Part shown: positions 1 to 7,050 of the stretch, piece after piece
How the letters are laid out: the number at the start of each line of letters is the position of its first letter
Position numbering within the stretch: position 1 is the first letter of the stretch
Position numbers and translations under genes: made by a program
The notes under the pieces: model-generated
Databases searched by the model: none
Seen by the model: only the letters and a program-made list of their open reading frames with translations
What the model was told of the DNA's origin: nothing
Assembly (NCBI RefSeq): GCF_010645065.1
Contig: NZ_JAADZW010000001.1
Coordinates: 682,001-746,000, forward strand
DNA: 64,000 nt
Reading direction: 5' to 3'
Source of the DNA: Flavobacterium fluviatile
Lineage (GTDB): Bacteria > Bacteroidota > Bacteroidia > Flavobacteriales > Flavobacteriaceae

Positions 1-75
1 TTTTATGCTGTAAAGCAAAACTTACTATTCGTTAGCATCTTTGTAATGTAATAATGAAGTAACAATTTAAACAGG

Positions 76-636
76 ATGTCCTCATCAAAAACATTATTTT
101 TTAAAGCTGTTTTTTTTGTGATTTTATCTGTAGCAATTTTAGCCTGCAACAGAAAAAAAAGCCAAGAAAACAAAGACAATAAATACGTTCTTACAAAAAA
201 TCCGGAAGAAACTGAAGCTTATTTTTTTGTAGCAACTTCAAAAACGACAAAATCGATTATTTCAAAAAGTCAGCTGGCACATCACAAAAGTTCAGAAAAG
301 GCTGTAAAAGATATCAGCAGACAGATTGAAAAAAGTCAAAACGAGTTGCTTCATCAAATCAATAAAATAGCCGTTCAAAAACTCATTATAATTAATGAAA
401 TAAACACAGCGGTTACCAATAAAGATGTTTATGAGCTTCAAAACAAAAAAGATGCTGAATTTGACAGGGCTTACTTAAATTCAACTGCAAAATCGTTATC
501 AGAAACGATCAGATTATTTGAATCTGTCGCAAATGAAACAAACGACACTGTAATATTAAAATTAGTTACTCATTATTTACCCAAACAATACGAATTTTTA
601 AGAAAAACAGAAAAAATTAAAAAACAGATCAATTAA
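76..636 (+). CDS. DUF4142-like lipoprotein
   Basis: This 186-residue protein begins with a lipoprotein signal: a hydrophobic stretch ends in LAC, with the acylated Cys at about residue 24. The rest is charged and predicted helical, with a layout that resembles the DUF4142 ferritin-like helical bundle. That assignment is from overall pattern, not a diagnostic motif. It should sit in the periplasm or at the outer membrane. It leads a run of small same-strand envelope genes ending near 2.8 kb, which suggests a stress-related cassette. Its molecular function is unknown. Confidence 0.75.
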   Translation: MSSSKTLFFKAVFFVILSVAILACNRKKSQENKDNKYVLTKNPEETEAYFFVATSKTTKSIISKSQLAHHKSSEKAVKDISRQIEKSQNELLHQINKIAVQKLIIINEINTAVTNKDVYELQNKKDAEFDRAYLNSTAKSLSETIRLFESVANETNDTVILKLVTHYLPKQYEFLRKTEKIKKQIN

Positions 637-671
637 AATTAAATTAGAATTATTAACAAAATTTTTAAATT

Positions 672-1325
672 ATGAAAATGCAATCAAATTTTTTATACGC
701 CTTATCACTTTTTATGATGACTTCATTTGGGATAGTATCTGCACAGAGCAGTACAGTTGTAGGACCGGAATTCGGTATCAAAGGGGGAGTGAATATGTCA
801 AACCTTTATTCTGACTCTGATGAAATCAATGACGAAAACGTACTTTGGGGATTCAATGCCGGTGTTTATGCAGCTTTTCCAATAGCAGACAACATTTTTA
901 TCCAGCCTGAGATTTTATATACAACAAAAGGTGCTGAATTAGATTATGACTTTGCCGGTGTAGAAGGCACATCTAAATTCAAACTTGGTTATGTAGAAGT
1001 TCCATTGTTAGTAAGATTCAATCTAACTGAAAATTTCAATATTCATGTGGGTGGATATGCTTCTTACTTAGTTGATGCAAAAACAAAAGGTGAAGGAGAT
1101 GTTGAATTTGAAGATGAGTATGACGCAGATGATTTCGAAAGATTTGATGCAGGTTTATCAGCTGGTGTTGGTGTTGATTTTAACCCAATCAGTATTGGAT
1201 TACGTTATAACTATGGTTTGACAACTATCGGTAAAGAGCGAGATGCTGGTTTCGGAAACACCGTTACATTCCCTGATGTTAAAAACAGCAACTTAACTTT
1301 ATACTTAGCGTATAAACTGAATTAA
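672..1325 (+). CDS. Outer-membrane beta-barrel protein (PorT/OMP_b-brl_2 type)
   Basis: The protein has 217 residues. A signal peptide ends around SAQS (about residue 25). It is followed by alternating strands such as GPEFGIKGGVNMSNL and GVYAAFPIADNIFIQPEILY and ends in a strand close to the C-terminus (LTLYLAYKLN). This is the usual small outer-membrane barrel of Bacteroidota. It lies 35 bp after the lipoprotein gene and before the small membrane-protein genes, so co-transcription is likely. No enzymatic motif is visible. The role is probably structural or envelope-related. Confidence 0.8.
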   Translation: MKMQSNFLYALSLFMMTSFGIVSAQSSTVVGPEFGIKGGVNMSNLYSDSDEINDENVLWGFNAGVYAAFPIADNIFIQPEILYTTKGAELDYDFAGVEGTSKFKLGYVEVPLLVRFNLTENFNIHVGGYASYLVDAKTKGEGDVEFEDEYDADDFERFDAGLSAGVGVDFNPISIGLRYNYGLTTIGKERDAGFGNTVTFPDVKNSNLTLYLAYKLN

Positions 1326-1360
1326 AAAAAAGCATTAATTAACCATAAACATTTTAAATC

Positions 1361-1513
1361 ATGTCAAATTTATTATATACAATCGCAGTGATTCTTGTCA
1401 TTCTTTGGGCCTTAGGGTTCTTTGTTTACAGTGCAGGAAGTATTATTCACATATTATTGGTAATTGCCATTATAGCAATACTGTTCAGACTTATTAAAGG
1501 TCGCGAAATTTAA
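1361..1513 (+). CDS. Tiny membrane protein, Lmo0937/DUF5670 type
   Basis: A 50-codon ORF starts at ATG 1361 and ends at TAA 1511-1513. It reads MSNLLYTIAVILVILWALGF, then a second hydrophobic stretch (IIHILLVIAIIAILFRLIKG). Two short transmembrane helices around a small turn, with a basic tail, are typical of the Lmo0937 family. These proteins often sit beside YtxH and other general-stress genes, as here. It fills the gap between the barrel gene and ytxH on the same strand. The function is unknown. Confidence 0.8.
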   Translation: MSNLLYTIAVILVILWALGFFVYSAGSIIHILLVIAIIAILFRLIKGREI

Positions 1514-1565
1514 AAAAATCAAAGATTATTAAACATTTTATATTAATCATTTTAAATCAAATATT

Positions 1566-1850
1566 ATGAAAACTAGTAGCACAATTTTAGGAATTTTAGG
1601 AGCTGCAGCGGCAGGAGCATTCATTGGAGTATTATTTGCACCGGATAAAGGTTCAGAAACCAGAAAAAAAATCAAAGATAAATCAAAAGGTTACGGTGAT
1701 AATCTTAAAGGAAAATTTGACGGTATCTTAAGCACTATTAACACAAATGGCAAAGATATTATTGAAGAAGGAAAAGCAAAATTCAATCAGGTAAAAGAAG
1801 ACTTCAATTCGATGAAAGATGAAGCTAAGACTGTAAAAACAAACTACTAA
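1566..1850 (+). CDS. YtxH domain-containing protein
   Basis: The protein has 94 residues. An N-terminal glycine/alanine-rich membrane helix (ILGILGAAAAGAFIGVLFAP) is followed at once by DKGSETRKKIKDKSKGY, the classic YtxH signature. A charged helical tail follows. YtxH proteins are small membrane-anchored general-stress proteins of unknown mechanism. The gene is part of the same-strand run of small envelope genes. Confidence 0.9.
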   Translation: MKTSSTILGILGAAAAGAFIGVLFAPDKGSETRKKIKDKSKGYGDNLKGKFDGILSTINTNGKDIIEEGKAKFNQVKEDFNSMKDEAKTVKTNY

Positions 1851-1890
1851 GACTGATCCTTTTCTTCAACCATATAAAATACCAAATATC

Positions 1891-2250
1891 ATGGAAACTA
1901 ATGCAACAACAAACGAAAACCTAAATATGTATGAAAAAGCAGAAAACTATACCAAAACAAGTTTAGAGTTAATTAAACTTAAAACGGTATCAGCAACTGC
2001 AGATGTTTTATCAACATTAACATCACGGATAGCGGTTGGCGCTGTTGTTGCATTTTTTACTTTGTTTCTAAATATTGGCCTTAGTTTATGGATAGGAAAA
2101 GAACTTGGTGAATACTATTACGGTTTTTTTGCAATAGCAGGATTTTATTTAATTGTTGCAATTGTACTACACAAAACACAGCACAAGCTGATTAAAACGC
2201 CTATCGGGAACATTATTGTTTCGAGTATTCTAAAAGATTCAAAGAACTGA
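1891..2250 (+). CDS. Holin-like (DUF1469/phage holin superfamily) membrane protein
   Basis: The 119-residue protein has a charged N-terminal helix with YTKTSLELIKLKTVSATADVLS and two strong membrane segments (about residues 48-70 and 78-98). The arrangement matches the chromosomal Phage_holin_3_6/DUF1469 proteins that accompany YtxH genes in Bacteroidota. There is no phage context, so the name reflects the family rather than a lysis role. It is 40 bp after the ytxH-like gene. Confidence 0.75.
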   Translation: METNATTNENLNMYEKAENYTKTSLELIKLKTVSATADVLSTLTSRIAVGAVVAFFTLFLNIGLSLWIGKELGEYYYGFFAIAGFYLIVAIVLHKTQHKLIKTPIGNIIVSSILKDSKN

Positions 2251-2283
2251 TTTTAATAATTGATAAAATAAAAAAGACTATTT

Positions 2284-2661
2284 ATGGAAACTATTTACAC
2301 TATTGATTCATTAAATCAAAGAATTAAGCTTTTAGAAGAACAACAAGACAGAGAATGGTGTGATATCAAAGATGAAATCGATGAAATTAAGGAAAATTTA
2401 AAACCCCTTAATCTCATTCGCAATACACTCCAGGAAGTCAATGAAGCCGTGGGCTTCAAGAGTGATCTTGCCCAATCAGCGATAAGCATTGGAATTGGTT
2501 ACCTGGCTAAAAAACTGGTTGTAGGAAAAACAGATTCTACGTTTAAAAACATCCTTGGGTCAGTATTGCAGCTTGCTGTAACGACTTTGGTAGCAAAGCC
2601 GGCAGACCATCATGAGCCTTCAGTGAAGGATTCATATCAGGAAGAATCGTTTGAAGAGTAA
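2284..2661 (+). CDS. Hypothetical coiled-coil protein of the small stress cassette
   Basis: The protein has 125 residues. The N-terminal third is charged and probably coiled-coil (RIKLLEEQQDREWCDIKDEI). A small glycine-containing apolar part follows (SAISIGIGYLAKKLVVG) and then a second apolar stretch near SVLQLAVTTLVA. It may be a peripheral or weak membrane protein. I do not recognise a named family. Its position 33 bp after the holin-like gene suggests it belongs to the same transcript. Confidence 0.7.
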   Translation: METIYTIDSLNQRIKLLEEQQDREWCDIKDEIDEIKENLKPLNLIRNTLQEVNEAVGFKSDLAQSAISIGIGYLAKKLVVGKTDSTFKNILGSVLQLAVTTLVAKPADHHEPSVKDSYQEESFEE

Positions 2662-2684
2662 TTGTATAACTTAATACAACTATT

Positions 2685-2783
2685 ATGGAAAAGATAAACG
2701 AAATAATAATTAAAAATGGTGTTTACATTTACTCGAATTTCTATAAATGCTTTGAATACACAAGAGTATTTTTAGGTATCTAA
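2685..2783 (+). CDS. Possible 32-residue small protein
   Basis: An ATG at 2685 opens 32 codons ending at TAA 2781-2783. The peptide is MEKINEIIIKNGVYIYSNFY followed by KCFEYTRVFLGI. It follows the 125-residue gene by 23 bp and precedes the terminator of the cassette. Only position and openness support it. There is no recognised family, and it could be chance. Confidence 0.3.
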   Translation: MEKINEIIIKNGVYIYSNFYKCFEYTRVFLGI

Positions 2784-2867
2784 CTAGTTTATACGTTTCT
2801 AGCTTTAACAAACGGTTAAACAGTTAATACCTCACTATAAATCTCTATTTATTAAATGGAGCCTTAG

Positions 2868-2906
2868 AAAAAAAGCAAAGTTTGCATTAGTGGACTTTGC
2901 TTTTTT
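2868..2906 (+). terminator. Rho-independent terminator of the stress cassette
   Basis: AGCAAAGT and ACTTTGCT form a stem around a 12-base loop, flanked by an A-run on the left and a T-run on the right. It closes the plus-strand run of small genes. Confidence 0.75.
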
Positions 2907-2911
2907 GCATT

Positions 2912-2945
2912 AAAAAAAGCCTCACTTATTAAGTTTGGCTTTTTG
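2912..2945 (-). terminator. Probable prfA terminator
   Basis: An A-run plus GCC pairs with GGC plus a T-run around a loop. It lies about 50 bp beyond the prfA stop on the minus strand. The stem is mostly A-T, so it is weaker than the neighbouring terminator. Confidence 0.45.
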
Positions 2946-2996
2946 TGTATTCTGTCTTTTTAGTTAAAATCTAAGAATCTAAATATGAATATTAAA

Positions 2997-4073
2997 TTAA
3001 AACACTTCAGAAGCTTCTTTGAGTTTCTCCATGTTATTTACCAACTGAAGTTCAGAAACTATTTTCTGTATATCGCCGTTCATGATGTTACCCAAATCGT
3101 ATAAGGTCAAACCAATACGGTGATCCGTTACACGTCCCTGAGCATAATTGTAAGTTCTGATTTTAGCAGAACGGTCGCCCGAACTTACCTGAGAACTACG
3201 TTTTTTAGCATCTTCCTCCTGCTTTTTGGCTAATTCCATTTCGTATAAGCGTGAACGCAATACCATCAAAGCTTTATCTTTGTTCTTGTGCTGCGATTTT
3301 TCGTCCTGACATTGTGCTACCAATCCGGTTGGAATGTGCGTCAAACGAACCGCAGATTTTGTAGTGTTTACTGATTGTCCCCCAGGTCCTGACGAACAGA
3401 AGAAATCAACACGTACATCATTCATATCCACCTGAACATCAAATTCCTCTGCTTCCGGCAGTACCATAACAGTTGCTGCCGATGTATGTACACGTCCCTG
3501 TGTTTCAGTCTGAGGAACACGCTGTACACGGTGAACGCCCGCTTCAAACTTCAAAGTTCCGTAAACATCTTCTCCGGTAACCTCAAAAATAATCTCTTTG
3601 AAACCTCCCGAAGTACCTTCGTTCATATCCACAACCGAAGTTCTCCAGCCTTGTGTTTCGCAATATTTAGTGTACATTCTGAACAAATCCCCGGCAAAAA
3701 TACTTGCTTCATCACCACCCGTTCCGGCACGAATCTCCACCATCACATTTTTCGCATCTTCAGGATCTTTCGGAATCAGCATAAATTTTATTTCCTCCTC
3801 CAGTTCCGGCAGACGTTCTTTTGCTTCATCCAATTGCATTTTTGCCATTTCCACCATTTCAGCATCACTCCCGTCAGCAATAATTTCGTTTGCTTCGTCA
3901 ATATTTGCTAAAATTATGATGTACTCTTCTCTCTTTTCAACCAGCGCTTTAATACTTTTATATTCCTGATTAAGCTGCTTATAACGTTTCTGATCTGAAA
4001 TAACATCCGGCTGAATAATCAAATCCGAAATCTCGTCAAAACGCTGCTTTACATATTGAAGTCTGTCTAACAT
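2997..4073 (-). CDS. prfA: Peptide chain release factor 1
   Basis: The 358-residue length is normal for RF1, which recognises UAA/UAG stop codons and triggers peptide release at the ribosome. The catalytic GGQ motif is at about residues 231-233 in [10 protein letters not shown]. The stop-codon tripeptide is PQT at about 187-189 in [14 protein letters not shown], the PxT form of RF1 rather than the SPF form of RF2. The conserved [19 protein letters not shown] block follows near the C-terminus. It is monocistronic between two intergenic regions. Confidence 0.97.
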   Translation of the reverse strand: MLDRLQYVKQRFDEISDLIIQPDVISDQKRYKQLNQEYKSIKALVEKREEYIIILANIDEANEIIADGSDAEMVEMAKMQLDEAKERLPELEEEIKFMLIPKDPEDAKNVMVEIRAGTGGDEASIFAGDLFRMYTKYCETQGWRTSVVDMNEGTSGGFKEIIFEVTGEDVYGTLKFEAGVHRVQRVPQTETQGRVHTSAATVMVLPEAEEFDVQVDMNDVRVDFFCSSGPGGQSVNTTKSAVRLTHIPTGLVAQCQDEKSQHKNKDKALMVLRSRLYEMELAKKQEEDAKKRSSQVSSGDRSAKIRTYNYAQGRVTDHRIGLTLYDLGNIMNGDIQKIVSELQLVNNMEKLKEASEVF

Positions 4074-4148
4074 TTTCTAGTTTCTTTTATTGGACTGCAA
4101 AATTACATAAAATAGTTGATAGTTAAAAGTTGTTCGCTGATGGTTTTT

Positions 4149-4262
4149 TTAGGAGCTGTTTCCTGCTATCCGCTATATCTTTTTAGGCAGAATGTCTATT
4201 GTTGAATTACGGTTTTCGTTTGCCTAAAAAGGATGCCGCTGCTATCAGGGCTATGACTTTTT
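4149..4262. repeat. Long imperfect inverted repeat in the intergenic region
   Basis: The 390-bp gap upstream of prfA contains a perfect 11-bp inverted repeat, CTTTTTAGGCA (4179-4189) and TGCCTAAAAAG (4221-4231). It is flanked by partly complementary GC-richer arms (GAGCTGTTTCCTGCTATCCG on the left, GGATGCCGCTGCTATCAGGG on the right). From memory, these arms resemble a dispersed intergenic repeat of Flavobacterium genomes. Only one copy is seen here. Confidence 0.6.
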
Positions 4263-4463
4263 GGCTTTATAAAAATAATATGGCAAAAGAATATTTTAGA
4301 ATTTTATATCGTGAATTTTCGTTATAAATAAATTATATTTGAAAAAATATACAAAACAAATATGCACATAACGTACCCCATTTCAAATAAAAGGAGTTGA
4401 ATTTATGCGGATATAAAAACGAGTTACCAGCTATTTCATCACGGATCAGCAACAACGAAAGAT

Positions 4464-4661
4464 ATGGAGAACAACATTAGAAAGCACCAACTTTTGAGGA
4501 AGTTAGCTCAAAAATTTTTTAGCCTTGATGATTACTTTCCTGAGGTCGATGGTCAATTAATTACCGTTTCCATTAAAGAGATTAGGTCGACATTGAATTG
4601 TTCAATTGAAACCGAAAAGTTAATTCTCAATAACTTACAAGCTGCGAAAGAAAATTATTAA
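4464..4661 (+). CDS. Small hypothetical protein, possibly winged-helix-like
   Basis: The 65 residues are charged and helical (MENNIRKHQLLRKLAQKFFS, then VSIKEIRSTLNCSIETEKLI). The second half could fold as a small helix-turn-helix. A -7-like TATATTTG lies at 4334-4341. The frame is open upstream of the ATG back to 4401 without a usual start codon. The 3' end overlaps the start of a headless membrane-protein frame, so this may be a rearranged or decaying locus. No family is recognised. Confidence 0.45.
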   Translation: MENNIRKHQLLRKLAQKFFSLDDYFPEVDGQLITVSIKEIRSTLNCSIETEKLILNNLQAAKENY

Positions 4662-4837
4662 ACATAGCAGGAACGGTCAGTGTAATTTATTTAACCTGGG
4701 CAACCGGAAATTTTTTTGAAGAAAAAAAAGCCGCCAATTATATAAAAGCCTTAATAAGCATTTTTCTGGGAATGATAACCTTCTTCATTTTGATAATGGC
4801 AATAGGAATAACAATTGATTTAACAGCAAAACACTAA
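4634..4837 (+). pseudogene. Headless two-helix membrane protein fragment
   Basis: From 4667 the frame reads AGTVSVIYLTWATGNFFEEK, then KAANYIKALISIFLGMITFF and ILIMAIGITIDLTAKH before TAA at 4835-4837. The frame is open only from 4634, inside the end of the preceding ORF, and has no ATG before the hydrophobic part. The sequence looks coding: balanced, with a clear membrane segment. It is best read as a 5'-truncated gene remnant. A non-ATG start is the alternative. Confidence 0.5.
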
Positions 4838-4843
4838 AAAAAG

Positions 4844-5035
4844 ATGGAAAATAAAAAAGCACCTTCATTTATATTTGGAACAATAGCAATCATTTTAGGA
4901 TGGACATTGTTTAAACACTTCGATTTTAAAAATCTAAGTTTTGAAAAACCGTGGTTGGACGGACTATATATGGTAGTTTTTATGTTATCAATTTACATTT
5001 TGGTCAAAAACAACAAAAAAAGAGCTGAGAAATAA
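4844..5035 (+). CDS. Small two-helix membrane protein
   Basis: This 63-residue protein has two hydrophobic segments (SFIFGTIAIILGWTLF and GLYMVVFMLSIYILV) and a basic C-terminus. It starts 6 bp after the stop of the preceding membrane fragment, so the two were probably once co-translated. The function is unknown. Confidence 0.6.
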   Translation: MENKKAPSFIFGTIAIILGWTLFKHFDFKNLSFEKPWLDGLYMVVFMLSIYILVKNNKKRAEK

Positions 5036-5214
5036 ATAAAGAACTTTCAAAAAATTACAGTGGCGAAGACGTATCCTCAATATGTAATAGTTTTAACCTT
5101 TAAGAGTAATTACTAAAATAAACATCTCGTAATTTTAGAGTTTTTAATGCATCTGACATTTATTAATCCTCAAAAATACACCAAAAGGAGTATTTAAAAA
5201 ACAGAAGCATTTCG

Positions 5215-5222
5215 TATTTTTG
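5215..5222 (+). promoter_or_regulatory. Bacteroidota -7 element
   Basis: TATTTTTG matches TAnnTTTG, 31 bp before the start of the secreted beta-propeller-like gene. I saw no clear -33 TTTG. Confidence 0.4.
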
Positions 5223-5253
5223 GAGTTAATTTTAACTTTTAAAATCATTATTC

Positions 5254-6390
5254 ATGACAAAAAAATTACTCTTCACACTTTTAAGTTTTGCGCTATTTTC
5301 TATTTCTTATTCTCAACAAGAAGCTACAGATTATATTTCTGGTTTAGATGATCCATCGGCAATGATCAACAAGGGAAACATATTGTATGTTCAGGGGTCT
5401 AAAAATCTATACGAAATAAATACTGCTTCAGGCTCTCCTACTGCAAACGTAATTTATACTGCTGCAGCAAATTTTTACATGACCAATCTTACCATTAGCG
5501 GGAATATTATTTATATCTCTGAAGAAAATTATGACGAAGTAAACAATACTTCTTCAGGATGTAGAATTGTTGCTTTTGACATCAATAATCCGGGAGCACC
5601 TGTCAATGTAATTTATACTACTCCAAATTATGTTTCAGCATTAGCTATTACAGGATCTACTATTTATTTCGCATCTGAGGCCGAAATAGCCCACGATGAC
5701 TATGTAGTACAGATTCTCAAAATAGATGTTAATAATCCTATTGCTACAGTTGTTGTAAACAATTTAGCTGAAGATGTAGAAGCAAGTGATATGGCTTTTT
5801 ATAGCAATAATTTAATGATATCAGTAGGGGGTGTACAGAAAGTTTTTGGATTTGATATTACAGATCCTGTAATCACAGTAACAGAATATATGAAAAATCT
5901 GGGTTTCAACAAAGGATTATTCGTAAATGGTAATAATGTATTTATTGCAGATGGAAATCGTATTGGAACAAAACCACTTAATTTATCTACTCCATTGACT
6001 TTCGTAGCTCAAAATACAACTTATAAAGATCCAATTAATACTACCCCTATTAGTTTTTTTAATGCGAACTTCAGAGATGTTGTTTTAATTGGAGATAAAT
6101 TATTTATGACTCTATTAAATCAGGGGAAAGTAGTTACAGTACAGGATGCTACTTTATCTAAAGACAAATTCAATCAGGATTTAAAAGCAGTTTCTGTTTC
6201 TAATTCAAAAACAACACTTACTGTTACAGGATTAGAAAACAATTCTCAGGCAGGTATTTACAATATATCCGGACAATTAATAACTTCAAAAGAACTTTCT
6301 GCAAACGAAAACTCGATTGACATAAGTTCATACAGCCATGGTGTTTATATAATTAAATTAGGCAATAAATCATTTAAATTTATTAAATAA
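5254..6390 (+). CDS. Secreted beta-propeller-like protein with T9SS sorting domain
   Basis: The protein has 378 residues. A signal peptide ends around SYSQQ (about residue 21). The middle consists of repeated strand units (NILYVQGSKNLYEINTA, NIIYISEENYDE, TIYFASEAEI) typical of a beta-propeller. The C-terminal 70 residues carry NISGQLITSKELSANENSID and end HGVYIIKLGNKSFKFIK, a type A sorting domain for secretion by the type IX system. It is related in design to the minus-strand gene ending at 27431. The substrate is unknown. Confidence 0.8.
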   Translation: MTKKLLFTLLSFALFSISYSQQEATDYISGLDDPSAMINKGNILYVQGSKNLYEINTASGSPTANVIYTAAANFYMTNLTISGNIIYISEENYDEVNNTSSGCRIVAFDINNPGAPVNVIYTTPNYVSALAITGSTIYFASEAEIAHDDYVVQILKIDVNNPIATVVVNNLAEDVEASDMAFYSNNLMISVGGVQKVFGFDITDPVITVTEYMKNLGFNKGLFVNGNNVFIADGNRIGTKPLNLSTPLTFVAQNTTYKDPINTTPISFFNANFRDVVLIGDKLFMTLLNQGKVVTVQDATLSKDKFNQDLKAVSVSNSKTTLTVTGLENNSQAGIYNISGQLITSKELSANENSIDISSYSHGVYIIKLGNKSFKFIK

Positions 6391-6426
6391 CCTGAAATAA
6401 AAACCATACTCCCAATTTATTACAAG

Positions 6427-6456
6427 GCTGCAAGAAAATATTTTTTGCAGCTTTTT
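6427..6456 (+). terminator. Rho-independent terminator
   Basis: GCTGCAA (6427-6433) pairs with TTGCAGC (6445-6451), followed by a T-run. It ends the T9SS cargo gene. It also argues against starting the next gene at 6455. Confidence 0.8.
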
Positions 6457-6517
6457 GCATTTTCGAAAGAGAAAAAAATTTAATCTTTGTGTAATAGAAA
6501 TCTTTAAATTTTCATTC

Positions 6518-6946
6518 ATGAAACTAATAATTTTCTCTCTGCTATTCATAACTGGCTTAAACTCATTTGCTCAATCAAAAGATTTTTCCGGCGAATACAC
6601 ACGATCACTTGGTGAAGAAGGAAAACATTTAATCGAATATAAACTCACTTTAAATGCTGATGGAACATTTGTATTTCATTACTATAAGAAAATACAAGGC
6701 GGAACCCCACCTGAAACCAATAAATATGGAAAAGGAAAATGGAATTCAAAAGACAATCTGATTACTTTTACATCTAACAAAAATGAAGATTTTGACGAAA
6801 AATATACTTTAGATTTAAATAATTCAACAGCAAGATTTATTACCAAAAATCCCAGAGATAAAAGCGACAAAGTAGTTAAGACTAAACTGCAGTTTTTAGA
6901 ATCAGATATTTCCTGGATGCAAAGAATTGATCTTTTTAAAATATAA
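6518..6946 (+). CDS. Small secreted hypothetical protein
   Basis: I start it at ATG 6518. This gives a good signal peptide (MKLIIFSLLFITGLNSFAQS) and a 142-residue protein. The frame is open back to 6455, but that lies inside a terminator. The mature part (SGEYTRSLGEEGKHLIEYKL, FVFHYYKKIQGG, GKGKWNSKDNLITFTSN) looks like a small all-beta, lipocalin/NlpE-like fold. The assignment is by pattern only. It probably acts in the periplasm. It stands alone between two unrelated genes. Confidence 0.65.
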   Translation: MKLIIFSLLFITGLNSFAQSKDFSGEYTRSLGEEGKHLIEYKLTLNADGTFVFHYYKKIQGGTPPETNKYGKGKWNSKDNLITFTSNKNEDFDEKYTLDLNNSTARFITKNPRDKSDKVVKTKLQFLESDISWMQRIDLFKI

Positions 6947-7050
6947 TTCCCCTTGCTAATTTTAATGGAGGTCTATACAAATAGTATCTTAGAAGCTTAG
7001 CCGGTTTTCTGTAAAAAATCCTTAATTTCGCTTACAAATAAAAAGAGAAA

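Noticed and set aside
3486-3969. Plus-strand ORFs across prfA
   Set aside because: They are antisense shadows of a certain gene, as are the other long ORFs lying opposite topB, susC, kdgK and the transporters.
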